In this document: positions 31,060 through 39,087 of the stretch, piece by piece
Layout of the letters: every line of letters starts with the position of its first letter
Position numbering within the stretch: position 1 is the stretch's first letter
Source: Billgrantia bachuensis
Lineage (GTDB): Bacteria; Pseudomonadota; Gammaproteobacteria; Pseudomonadales; Halomonadaceae
DNA: 55,465 nucleotides
Reading direction: 5' to 3'
Assembly: GCF_011742165.1 (NCBI RefSeq)
Contig: NZ_JAAQTO010000033.1
Location: 1 to 55,465, forward strand
Translations under genes and position numbers: made by a program
Notes under the pieces: model-generated
Seen by the model: only the letters and a program-made list of their open reading frames with translations
The model's database searches: none
What the model was told of the DNA's origin: nothing

Positions 31060-31704
31060 TCAGCCCGCGTCCGGCTGCTCGCCCGGAGCGGCCTTGGCAA
31101 AGGCTTCCAGCTCGCGGCAGCGTCCCGTGATACGTTGCAGAGTTGGATACGGCGAGAGATCACATTCGAATCGCTCGGCGTTGAATACCTGCGGTACCAG
31201 GCAGATGTCGGCCAGAGTCGGGCTGTCGCCGTGGCAGAACGTGCCGGTGCCGGCCTCGTTCGCCAACCGCGCCTCCAGGGCGGAGAAACCCTCGGCGATC
31301 CAGTGGCGGTACCAGGCCACTTTGGCCTCGTCGTCCAGCTTCAGCTCGTGTACCAGGTACTTGAGTACCTTGAGGTTGTTGAGCGGGTGAATCTCGCAGG
31401 CGACGAGCTGGGCCAGCGAGCGCACCCGCGCGCGACCCTCGGCATCGGCCGGCAGCAGCGCCGGCTCGGGGTGGCATTCGTCGAGGTACTCGCAGATCGC
31501 CAGCGACTGGGTCAGCTGCGTGCCGTCGTCGGTCTCGAGTATCGGTACCAGCCCCTGGGGATTGCGGGCGAGGTTGTCCTCGCCGCGCTGCTCGCCCTTG
31601 ACCAGATTGACCGGGACCTGGTCGTACGACAGGCCCTTGAGGTTGAGCGCGATGCGCACCCGATACGCCGCCGAGGAGCGGAAGTAACCGTACAGTGTGG
31701 TCAT
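31060..31704 (-). CDS. maiA: Maleylacetoacetate isomerase
   Basis: The 214-residue protein starts MTTLYGYFRSSAAYRVRIALNLKGLSYDQVPVNLVKGEQ. The SSAAYRVRIALN segment is the zeta-class glutathione transferase motif (glutathione-binding serine). NPQGLVPILETDDGTQLTQSLAICEYLDE and GDSPTLADICLVPQVFNAERF follow. It isomerises maleylacetoacetate to fumarylacetoacetate with glutathione as cofactor. Length matches the family (about 212). It is the last gene of the operon hmgA-fahA-maiA, 20 bases after fahA, with GGGAGAGG before the start. Confidence 0.95.
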   Translation of the reverse strand: MTTLYGYFRSSAAYRVRIALNLKGLSYDQVPVNLVKGEQRGEDNLARNPQGLVPILETDDGTQLTQSLAICEYLDECHPEPALLPADAEGRARVRSLAQLVACEIHPLNNLKVLKYLVHELKLDDEAKVAWYRHWIAEGFSALEARLANEAGTGTFCHGDSPTLADICLVPQVFNAERFECDLSPYPTLQRITGRCRELEAFAKAAPGEQPDAG

Positions 31705-31723
31705 GCTTGCCTCTCCCTGGCCG

Positions 31724-32743
31724 TCACTTGGGCTGGTATTTCACCACCTGCTGATCGATGGCACCGAAGATGCTGTTGCCCTGACGGTCGAACATCTCGA
31801 TGCGTACCCGATCGCCGAAGCGCATGAAGGGTGTCTTCGCCGCGCCGTGCAGGATCTGCTCCACCATACGCACCTCGGCCAGGCAGCTGTAGCCCACGCC
31901 ACCGTCGGCGACCGGCTTTCCGGGGCCACCATCGGGATCGGGATTGGAGACGGTGCCCGAACCGACCACGGCACCGGCGCCCAGGTAGCGGGTGCGCGCA
32001 GCATGGGCGACCAGCTGCGGGAAGCTGAAGATCATGTCCGGCCCGGCTTCCGGCTCGCCGAATTTCTCGCCGTTGAGGTGTACGGTGAGCGGCAGGTGGA
32101 CCTTGCCCTCCTGCCAGGCGTCGCCCAACTCGTCCGGCGTGACGCAGACCGGCGAGAAGGCGGAGGCCGGCTTGGCCTGGAAGAAACCGAAGCCCTTGGC
32201 CAGCTCACCGGGGATCAGGCCGCGCAGGCTGACGTCGTTGACCAGCATGATCAGCTTGATGTGGCCGGCGGCCTGCTCGGGTGTCACCGCCATGGGCACG
32301 TCGTCGGTGATAACCGCGATCTCGCCTTCGAAATCGATGCCGTGCTCCTCGCTGACCGCCTCGATGTCCTCGGTGGGGGCCAGGAACTTGTCGCCGCCGC
32401 CCTGGTACATCAGCGGGTCGGTCCAGAAGGTCTCGGGCATCTCGGCGTTGCGCGCCTGGCGTACCAGCTTGACGTGGTTGAGGTAGGCGGAGCCGTCGGC
32501 CCAGTGGTAACTGCGCGGCAGCGGCGAGTGCAGCTGGTTCTGGTCGAGCGTGAAGGCGCCCGCGGCGCTGCCGTCGTTGAGTTCGGCATAGCGCGCTTCG
32601 AGCTTTGGGCTCACGGCATCCCAGTTCTCGATGGCCTGCTGCAGGGTGACAGCGATGTCGGCGGCGGAGACGGCCTGGCTCAGGTCGCGCGAAACCACCA
32701 GCAGTTCGCCATCGCGGCCGTTCTTGAGGGTAGCGAGTTTCAT
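31724..32743 (-). CDS. fahA: Fumarylacetoacetate hydrolase
   Basis: The 339-residue protein belongs to the FAH family. It has a short N-terminal domain (MKLATLKNGRDGELLVVSRDLSQAV) and a catalytic C-terminal part with the metal-binding acidic residues in DFEGEIAVITDDVP and IKLIMLVNDVSLRGLIPGELAKGFGFFQAKPASAFSPV. GAVVGSGTVSNPDP is the conserved late motif. It splits fumarylacetoacetate into fumarate and acetoacetate, the last step of homogentisate breakdown. It is the shorter bacterial type (about 330-340 residues, versus about 430 in Pseudomonas). AAGGAT precedes the ATG. hmgA lies 36 bases upstream. Confidence 0.93.
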   Translation of the reverse strand: MKLATLKNGRDGELLVVSRDLSQAVSAADIAVTLQQAIENWDAVSPKLEARYAELNDGSAAGAFTLDQNQLHSPLPRSYHWADGSAYLNHVKLVRQARNAEMPETFWTDPLMYQGGGDKFLAPTEDIEAVSEEHGIDFEGEIAVITDDVPMAVTPEQAAGHIKLIMLVNDVSLRGLIPGELAKGFGFFQAKPASAFSPVCVTPDELGDAWQEGKVHLPLTVHLNGEKFGEPEAGPDMIFSFPQLVAHAARTRYLGAGAVVGSGTVSNPDPDGGPGKPVADGGVGYSCLAEVRMVEQILHGAAKTPFMRFGDRVRIEMFDRQGNSIFGAIDQQVVKYQPK

Positions 32744-32779
32744 CGTCGTAGAATCCTTTTCGTCAGCAGTTTATTGAGC

Positions 32780-34090
32780 TCAAGGCTGTTTCGGATCGAA
32801 GTGCGAGCGCAGCGTCGACCACACGTCGACGTAGTCGCGCTGGCGAATATCCGCGTTCAGCGCTGCCTCGGTGGGATGGTAGACGTAGCGGCTCTCGAAC
32901 ATGAAGGCCAGGGTCGCATCCAGGCGCTGCGGTGTCAGCTCGGCGTTCGAGGCCTTCTCGAAGGTGTCGGCGTCGGGGCCGTGAGGCGACATGCAGTTGT
33001 GCAGGCTGGCCCCGCCGGGCAGGAAGCCCTCGGCCTTGGCGTCGTACTCGCCGTGGATCAGGCCCATGAATTCGCTCATTAGGTTGCGGTGGAAGTAGGG
33101 CGGGCGGAAGGTGTTCTCGGCCACCATCCAGCGCGGCGGGAAGATCACGAAGTCGATGTTGGCCATGCCCGGCGTGTCGGAGCCCGAGGTCAGCACGGTG
33201 AAAATCGAGGGGTCGGGATGGTCGAAGCTCACCGTGTTGATGGTATTGAAGCGCGCCAGGTCGTACTTGTAGGGCGCATAGTTGCCGTGCCAGGCCACCA
33301 CGTCGAGCGGCGAGTGGCCGAGCCTGGTCGCCCAGAAGCGGCCGGAGAACTTGGCCACCAGCTCGAAATCGCCCTCGAGGTCTTCGAAGGCCGCCATCGG
33401 GCTTTCGAAGTCGCGCGGGTTGGCCAGGCCGTTGGCGCCGATCGGGCCGAGGCCGGGGAGTTCCAGCGGGCTGCCGTAGTTCTCGCAGATGTAGCCGCGG
33501 GCGGCATCGCTGCCTTGGGCCAGGCGCACCTGGAACTTCATGCCCCGGGGGATGACGGCGATCTCGCCGCCTTTGACCTCGAGCTCGCCGAGCTCGGTGC
33601 GCAGGCGCAGACTGCCCTGCTGCGGCACGATCAGCAGCTCACCGTCGGCGTTGTAGAAGAAGCGCTCGGTCATGTCGCGGTTGAAGGCATAGACGTGCAC
33701 GCCGCAGCCGGCCTGGGTGCCCGCATCGCCGTTGACCGCGATGGTCAATAGGCCGTCGACGAAGTCGGTGGGCTCGGCGGGCATCGGCAGCGGGTCCCAG
33801 CGCATCTGGTTGGGATCGGCGGCAGGCTTGGCCAACGGCGCGGTGGCCACGCGATTCTCGCCCAGCGGGCGGTACTCGCTCTGCACCACCGAAGGCCGGA
33901 TGCGGTAGAGCCAGCTGCGCAGGTTTGCGTGTCGCGGCGCGGTGAAGGCCGAGCCGGTGAGCTGCTCGGCGTAGAGGCCATAGGCGCACTTCTGCGGTGA
34001 GTTCTGTCCTACCGGCAGGGCGCCGGGCAGCGCCTCGCTAGCGAAGTGGTTGCGAAAGCCGCTCTGGTATTCGAGTGTCTCGTTCGTCAT
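32780..34090 (-). CDS. hmgA: Homogentisate 1,2-dioxygenase
   Basis: The 436-residue product has the diagnostic start [46 protein letters not shown]. The core is [56 protein letters not shown], and the iron-ligand region is [56 protein letters not shown]. It opens the aromatic ring of homogentisate to maleylacetoacetate. Family length is about 430-440. GAGGGAT precedes the ATG. It stands 15 bases after the small MhaB-like gene, which links ring hydroxylation and ring cleavage in one operon. Confidence 0.97.
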   Translation of the reverse strand: MTNETLEYQSGFRNHFASEALPGALPVGQNSPQKCAYGLYAEQLTGSAFTAPRHANLRSWLYRIRPSVVQSEYRPLGENRVATAPLAKPAADPNQMRWDPLPMPAEPTDFVDGLLTIAVNGDAGTQAGCGVHVYAFNRDMTERFFYNADGELLIVPQQGSLRLRTELGELEVKGGEIAVIPRGMKFQVRLAQGSDAARGYICENYGSPLELPGLGPIGANGLANPRDFESPMAAFEDLEGDFELVAKFSGRFWATRLGHSPLDVVAWHGNYAPYKYDLARFNTINTVSFDHPDPSIFTVLTSGSDTPGMANIDFVIFPPRWMVAENTFRPPYFHRNLMSEFMGLIHGEYDAKAEGFLPGGASLHNCMSPHGPDADTFEKASNAELTPQRLDATLAFMFESRYVYHPTEAALNADIRQRDYVDVWSTLRSHFDPKQP

Positions 34091-34105
34091 GGAAGATCCC
34101 TCTTG

Positions 34106-34321
34106 TTACTTGCCTGTTTGCCTGTCTGGGGATGCCGTGCCGGCGATGGCCAGGGCCTCTTCGAGGACCTGCTGGTCGCCGATATGGTTGGCCAGCAGCA
34201 GGATCAGCCGGGCGTTGATGCGTTCGCTCTCTTCTTCGCTGCATTCGCGATGCAGATCGGTCAGCGCAGCGTAGAAGGCATCCGGGTCGGTGAAGTTGGG
34301 GTTGAGCTCAAGCTGGGGCAT
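34106..34321 (-). CDS. DUF2783 small protein, MhaB-like coupling protein
   Basis: The 71-residue protein MPQLELNPNFTDPDAFYAALTDLHRECSEEESERINARLILLLANHIGDQQVLEEALAIAGTASPDRQTGK belongs to DUF2783. In P. putida the tiny protein MhaB is required together with the flavoprotein MhaA for 3-hydroxyphenylacetate 6-hydroxylation to homogentisate. The position here, between an MhaA-like gene and hmgA, fits that role. The ATG at 34321 has GAGGAG upstream and overlaps the end of the hydroxylase gene by 14 bases, so the two are translationally coupled. A second such pair lies at 21021-22905. Confidence 0.85.
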   Translation of the reverse strand: MPQLELNPNFTDPDAFYAALTDLHRECSEEESERINARLILLLANHIGDQQVLEEALAIAGTASPDRQTGK

Positions 34322-36020
34322 GGCGACTCTCCTCGGCATCTAGGTGGCGGCCCAGGGCACGCGCCAGCGCTGCTTCGACGGCAGCGGCCGAAACCTCCTT
34401 CCAACGTGCAGTGACGTGCTGGTCGGGACGGATCAGGTAACCGATGCCGCCGGTCAGACCGTAGCGCTCACCCACCAGCGCCTCGGCGTCCTCGATCAGT
34501 GTGCTGCGCGACAGCGCGGCGAGCGCGTGGGGCGCCGGCCCGACGATCAGTACCTCGAAATCGGCATGGCGTTCGAACAGTGGCTCGAGCTCGGCCTTGA
34601 GCACCTCGGCCCGAGCGCTGTCGACGCGGCCGTCGAGCAGCAGCACGAAGCGATCACCCAACTGGTTGAGCAACCAGGCAGGCTTGCCTGCCAGCCGCAC
34701 CGGGGCATCCTTGGCCGGGCTGCCGGGGCGTAGCTCGAGCGGCAGGCCCTCGGTCTCGTGACCGTTGAGCGGCGAGCCGTCGTAGCGGCACGGCATCGAC
34801 AGTCGGCCGCTGTTGACCAGGCGGCGGGCAAAGGGGTAGTGCTCCGCCAGTTCCAGGGTGGTGTCACGAAACAGCCGGCTGACGCGGCTCTTGGGCGTGA
34901 TGAAATCGGTGGCGCGGGTCGAGTTGAGGATGTTCTCGGCGGCACCGTGTTGGCGCTCGTCGTTGTAGGTGGCGAGCAGCGCCTGGGGGGCCTGTCCCTT
35001 GAGCACCCGGGCCAGCTTCCACGCCAGGTTTTCGGTGCTCTGCAGCGCGCCGTTGGCGCCGCGGGCGCCGAAGGGCGAGACCTGATGGGCGGCGTCGCCC
35101 ATGAAGAACACGCGCTGATGGATATAGTCGTCCATCTTGCGGCAGCGGAAGGTGTAGACGCTGGCCCACTCTAGCTCGAACTCGACGTCCTCGCCGAGCA
35201 TCGCCTGCACCCGTGGGCGAATGTTCTCCTCCTTCTTCTCCTCCTCCGGGTCGGCATCCCAACCCAGCTGAAAGTCGATGCGCCAGACGTTGTCCGGCTG
35301 GCGATGCAGCAGCACCGACTGGTTGGGGTGGAAGGGCGGATCGAACCAGAACCAGCGCTCGGTGGGGAAATCCGCCTTCATGATCACGTCGGCGATCAGG
35401 AAGTGGTCCTGGAATATCTGGCCGCGGCTCTCCAGGCCGAGCATGTCGCGGATCTTGCTGTTGGCGCCGTCGGCCACCAGCAGGTAGTCGCAGCTCAGGC
35501 GGTAATTGCCATCTTCGGTGGTGACCAGCACGGCACTCTGCTCGGGGCGGCTGTCGACCTCGATCACCTTGTGTTTCCAGCGCAGGTCGATCAGTTCACC
35601 GAGCGCGTCGGCGCGGTCGACCAGGTACTCCTCGAAATAGTACTGCTGCAGGTTGATGAAGGCCGGCATGCGGTGGCCCTCCTCCGGCAACAGGTCGAAG
35701 TCGTAGACCTCGCGCTCCTGGAAGAACACGCGTCCACGCTGCCAGGTCACGCCCTTGTCGACCATCGGCTGGGCGCAGCCCAGGCGATCGAGGATCTCCA
35801 GCGTACGCTTGGCGAAGCAGATCGCCCGCGAGCCGACGCTGACGGTGTTATTGTCATCGAGCACCACGCTCTCGACGCCCTGCTGGGCCAGGTCGATGGC
35901 CATGGCCAGGCCGGTGGGGCCGGCACCGACGATCACCACCGGGCAGTGGCGGACGTCGCCGCGGTCGAGCTCCGACGGGCGTCGATACGGGTAGACGGGA
36001 TTGTTGTAGGTAGTCGGCAT
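34308..36020 (-). CDS. FAD-dependent aromatic hydroxylase (MhaA-like)
   Basis: The 570-residue flavoprotein has the FAD motif VVIVGAGPTGLAMAIDLAQQGVESVVLDD (G32, G34, G37), DYLLVADGANSKIRDMLG and RVFFMGDAAHQVSPFGARGANGALQSTENLAWKLARVL, as in group A phenol-acid monooxygenases (MhpA and MhaA type). With the adjoining DUF2783 protein and hmgA, the best prediction is 6-hydroxylation of 3-hydroxyphenylacetate, or a similar hydroxyarylacetate, to homogentisate using NADH and oxygen. MhpA-like action on 3-hydroxyphenylpropionate is less likely in this context. The ATG at 36020 has GGAGGA upstream. The longer frame runs into the neighbouring gene. Confidence 0.9.
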   Translation of the reverse strand: MPTTYNNPVYPYRRPSELDRGDVRHCPVVIVGAGPTGLAMAIDLAQQGVESVVLDDNNTVSVGSRAICFAKRTLEILDRLGCAQPMVDKGVTWQRGRVFFQEREVYDFDLLPEEGHRMPAFINLQQYYFEEYLVDRADALGELIDLRWKHKVIEVDSRPEQSAVLVTTEDGNYRLSCDYLLVADGANSKIRDMLGLESRGQIFQDHFLIADVIMKADFPTERWFWFDPPFHPNQSVLLHRQPDNVWRIDFQLGWDADPEEEKKEENIRPRVQAMLGEDVEFELEWASVYTFRCRKMDDYIHQRVFFMGDAAHQVSPFGARGANGALQSTENLAWKLARVLKGQAPQALLATYNDERQHGAAENILNSTRATDFITPKSRVSRLFRDTTLELAEHYPFARRLVNSGRLSMPCRYDGSPLNGHETEGLPLELRPGSPAKDAPVRLAGKPAWLLNQLGDRFVLLLDGRVDSARAEVLKAELEPLFERHADFEVLIVGPAPHALAALSRSTLIEDAEALVGERYGLTGGIGYLIRPDQHVTARWKEVSAAAVEAALARALGRHLDAEESRHAPA

Positions 36021-36109
36021 GCTTCCTCCGGCCGGGGCAGGCCGACCCTCGGTGTCGACCTGCGCCGGCGCCGCTCGCCAAGTACGGCGTCGGCAAGGTT
36101 GTCGTAGCG

Positions 36110-37078
36110 TTACTGGTTCTCGACGGCTTCCTGCAGCGAGTGCCACATCTCGGTGTCGCGCTCGGCGGTCCAGATGCGTGGGTCGGGGTATTCCCCGCCG
36201 GCTTCGTCATAGCAGCGGGTGATGTCGAACGGCAGGCAGTGATCGAAGATTACCCAGTGGCCGTATTTGGGCTTGAGCTTGGCATAGGTCTCGGAGTAGC
36301 ACTCGGAGAGCGACTTGCCGGCGGCCTTGCCCGCCTTGACGCTTTCGTACATGTCGGCGAGGAAGTCGCGGGTGCCCTGGATCGCTTCCTGGCACTGCTC
36401 GGGGGTCTGCAGCGCCTCGCCGCGGCCCGGTACCAGCTTCTGCGGGGCCATCGCCTGCAGGCGGTCGAGGGTGGCGGGCCAATATTCGTGATAGGCGTCG
36501 CCGGTGTAGGGGGTGGCGCCGTACTCGACCAGGTCGCCGGAGAACATCACCTTCTCCTCAGGCAGCCAGACAATGGTGTCGCCCTTGGTGTGGCCGCGGC
36601 CGAGGTGGATGATGCGCACCTCGCGCTTGCCCATGTACACCGTCAGCTCCTGCTGGAACACGATGTTGGGCCAGGTCAGGCCGGGCACCGAGTCGACGCC
36701 CTGGAACAGGCGCGGAAAGCGACCGACCTCGGATTCGTAGTCCTGCTGGCCGCGCTCGACGATCAGGTCATAGGTATGCTGGCTGGCGTAGATGTTCTCG
36801 GCATCGTAGGCCGAGGCGCCGAGCACGCGCACGGCATGGTAGTGGGTCAGCACGACGTGCTTGATCGGCAGGTCGGTCACTTCGCGGATGCGGCGAATCA
36901 CGTCCTGGGCCATGATCGGTGTGGCCTGGGTGTCGATCACCATCACGCTGTCGTCGCCGATGACGATGCCTGTATTGGGATCGCCCTCGGCGGTGTAGGC
37001 GTACAGACCTTCCGCCAGCTTGGTGAAGCTGATCTGCTTCTCTTCGGTATCGGCGTGGGAAGCGAATTTCTTGCTCAT
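36110..37078 (-). CDS. Metallo-beta-lactamase-fold protein with altered metal site
   Basis: The 322-residue protein has the MBL fold order: GLYAYTAEGDPNTGIVIGDDSVMVIDTQAT, VVLTHYHAVRVLGASAY, IIHLGRGHTKGDTIVWLPEEKVMFSGDLVEYG and LVPGRGEAL. The usual HxHxDH reads H79-Y-H81-A-V83-R84, so the Asp and the third His are replaced. The usual PGHG reads PGRG (R219). H79, H81, H163 and D182 remain. Two full metal sites are therefore unlikely. It heads the mha/hmg operon, 89 bases before the hydroxylase gene. Hydrolysis of a thioester or lactone precursor is a possible role, but none is established. GGAGGA precedes the ATG. Confidence 0.85.
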   Translation of the reverse strand: MSKKFASHADTEEKQISFTKLAEGLYAYTAEGDPNTGIVIGDDSVMVIDTQATPIMAQDVIRRIREVTDLPIKHVVLTHYHAVRVLGASAYDAENIYASQHTYDLIVERGQQDYESEVGRFPRLFQGVDSVPGLTWPNIVFQQELTVYMGKREVRIIHLGRGHTKGDTIVWLPEEKVMFSGDLVEYGATPYTGDAYHEYWPATLDRLQAMAPQKLVPGRGEALQTPEQCQEAIQGTRDFLADMYESVKAGKAAGKSLSECYSETYAKLKPKYGHWVIFDHCLPFDITRCYDEAGGEYPDPRIWTAERDTEMWHSLQEAVENQ

Positions 37079-37462
37079 GGTTCCTCCGGGGTCGTCAGGG
37101 CGCGTCACACTGAGGACGCACTGGCCAGATTACGGTCCGTGGTAGATCGGGAATGGCTGCAGCATAGTTGTAATTGAAACTATAAGTCCAGCAATCCACG
37201 GACCAATCGGTGAGGCAAGAGCGGCCGAACTGGCCAAAACTTGTCTGAGATCAAAGATTTCAGGAGGAAATTATACCTAAGTCTAGTGCCAGTTAGCGCC
37301 AAATTAGTTGCAGGGGAGATTAACTGACGGCATGGTGAACAGCGTGAAACGACAGGCTGCCGCGCTCTTGCTTCCACTCCGGCGAGCGCTCAGCCGCGAT
37401 ACAACAATGCAGGTACACAACGTGGCGCGAGCACGCCTCCCGTGACGACCCAGGAGCACGCA
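37079..37462. promoter_or_regulatory. Divergent regulatory region between the homogentisate operon and the TRAP operon
   Basis: This 384-base gap holds no gene. At 37167-37180 lies the operator candidate GTTGTA-AT-TGAAAC, about 90 bases before the MBL-fold gene. It is framed by a long-range inverted repeat, GGTCCGTGG (37134-37142) and CCACGGACC (37196-37204). A weak -35/-10 pair for the minus strand (around 37160-37190) would place the operator in the promoter spacer. The segment 37230-37320 is AT-rich and could carry the TRAP promoter, but no clear boxes were identified. The two operons are probably controlled together. Confidence 0.5.
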
Positions 37463-38518
37463 ATGAAGAATACCAATCGCCTCATGATCGGCGCCGTGGC
37501 GGCGCTAAGCCTTGGCTTCGGCACGTCGGCCATGGCCGAGACCACTATCAACGTCAGCAGCTGGGGTGGGCCCAACCATGGCATCAACACCATCGTCTGG
37601 CCCACCTGGAAGGCATGGATCGAGGAAGCCACCGAGGGTCGGGTGACGCTGCAGGTCACCGAGGATCTCGGCCCGCCCAATGCGCAGATGGCGCTGGTGG
37701 CCGATGGGGTGGCGGATGCCAGCTGGATCTTCCACGGTCACATGCCGGGCCGCTTCGAGCTGACCAAGCTGCCGGAATTCCCCACTTTTAAGGAGTTCTC
37801 TTCCGAAGCCGCCTCGTCCGCCTACTGGACTACCTTCCAGGAGCATCTCGCCCAGGGCGAAGAGCACCGCGGCCTGGAGGTGATGGCCGTCGGGGTGCAC
37901 GGCCCGGGTCAGATCTTCTCTGCCGACCAGGTGGAAACCTTTGACCAGCTCGAGGGCAAGCGATTGCGCACCGGGGGCGGCCTGATGAGCGACCTGGCGG
38001 ATGCCATCGGCGTGACCGGCGTGGCGCTGCCGCCCACCGGCGTCTACGAGGCCGCCTCCCAGGGCGTCATCGACGGCGCCATGCTGACCCTCGAGGGGCT
38101 GCGCAGTTTCCGCGTCGCCGAGGTGCTGCCGAACACCCTGACGGTGGACGGCGGTTTCTATCGCGGCAGCTTCGCCATCATCATGAATCCCATGATCTGG
38201 GATGAAGTCTCGGCGGAAGATCGCGAGGCCATCGAGAGCGTATCGGGCGAGCAGCTTTCCCGCCTGTTCGGCTATATGATGGATGTCTCCGACGAGCGGG
38301 GCGTCGAGTTTGCCGAGGAGCTGGGCAATACCTTCACCCAGGCCTCCGAAGAGGACATTGCCATGCTCCGCGAGGTGAGTGACGAGCTGATCGAAACGTG
38401 GGCCGACAAGGTCAGCCGCGGCGAGGTCGACGCCCGTGAGGCGCTGAGCTTCTTCCGCGACCAGCTCGACGTGGCGGCCGAGGAAGAGAGCATCGCGTCT
38501 CGCGTGGTGCAGCAGTAA
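37463..38518 (+). CDS. dctP: TRAP transporter substrate-binding protein (DctP)
   Basis: The 351-residue precursor (signal peptide MKNTNRLMIGAVAALSLGFGTSAMAE) has the DctP fold: INVSSWGGPNHGINTIVWPTWKAWIEEATEGRVTLQV, ALVADGVADASWIFHGHMPGRFELTKLPEFPTF and AASQGVIDGAMLTLEGLRSFRVAEVLPNTLTVDGGFYRGSF. It delivers a carboxylate to the DctQ/DctM subunits encoded directly downstream. The protein is closely similar to the orphan DctP at 18466-19521. AGGAG precedes the ATG. Opposite the operon lies the homogentisate operon, so an aryl carboxylate such as a hydroxyphenylacetate is a plausible, unproven substrate. Confidence 0.93.
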   Translation: MKNTNRLMIGAVAALSLGFGTSAMAETTINVSSWGGPNHGINTIVWPTWKAWIEEATEGRVTLQVTEDLGPPNAQMALVADGVADASWIFHGHMPGRFELTKLPEFPTFKEFSSEAASSAYWTTFQEHLAQGEEHRGLEVMAVGVHGPGQIFSADQVETFDQLEGKRLRTGGGLMSDLADAIGVTGVALPPTGVYEAASQGVIDGAMLTLEGLRSFRVAEVLPNTLTVDGGFYRGSFAIIMNPMIWDEVSAEDREAIESVSGEQLSRLFGYMMDVSDERGVEFAEELGNTFTQASEEDIAMLREVSDELIETWADKVSRGEVDAREALSFFRDQLDVAAEEESIASRVVQQ

Positions 38519-38535
38519 TCCAGCAGGAGCCCGTC

Positions 38536-39087
38536 ATGACCAGCCTGTCGACCCGTTGGCAACGTGTTGGCCGTGTCATGCAGTTGACGCTGGAGGGGGT
38601 GGCCGGTGCCACCCTCTTCGCCATGATGCTGCTGACCACGGCGGACGTCGCCGGCCGTTTCTTCTTCAATTCGCCGATTCTCGGCACCGTCGAGCTGACC
38701 CAGCTGATGCTGGCGGCGCTGGTGTTCCTGTCGCTGCCGGTGGTGTGCTGGCGCGAGGAGCACGTCAGCGTCGACCTGCTCGATACGATCTTTCCCGCGC
38801 GCCTGATCTGGATTCGCCAGGTGCTGGTCAATCTGGTGGTCACCGCCGCGCTGTGGGTCATGGCCAGCCGCGTCTGGGCCCTGGGGGGGCGCGCCTTCGC
38901 GTGGGGTGACGTGACCGAGTTCCTGCGCATCCCGATCGGCTACCTGATCTACCTGATGGCAGTGATGCTGGCCGTTTCCGCTCTGCTGACCCTGCTGCGT
39001 GCGGTGCGCTATCTGCTCGAGGGCGTCGGTGTGGTCGAACGGGGCGGCCCACTCAGCCCCGAGAAAAACCCGGGAGGTGACCAGTGA
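38536..39087 (+). CDS. dctQ: TRAP transporter small permease (DctQ)
   Basis: The 183-residue protein has four membrane helices (about residues 18-40, 55-75, 92-112 and 132-155). The family motif is TTADVAGRFFFNSPILGTVELTQLMLAALVFLSLPVVCWREEHVSVDLL. It is the small membrane subunit that pairs with DctM. AGGAG lies seven bases before the ATG, 17 bases after dctP. Its stop TGA overlaps the GTG start of dctM by four bases. Confidence 0.94.
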   Translation: MTSLSTRWQRVGRVMQLTLEGVAGATLFAMMLLTTADVAGRFFFNSPILGTVELTQLMLAALVFLSLPVVCWREEHVSVDLLDTIFPARLIWIRQVLVNLVVTAALWVMASRVWALGGRAFAWGDVTEFLRIPIGYLIYLMAVMLAVSALLTLLRAVRYLLEGVGVVERGGPLSPEKNPGGDQ

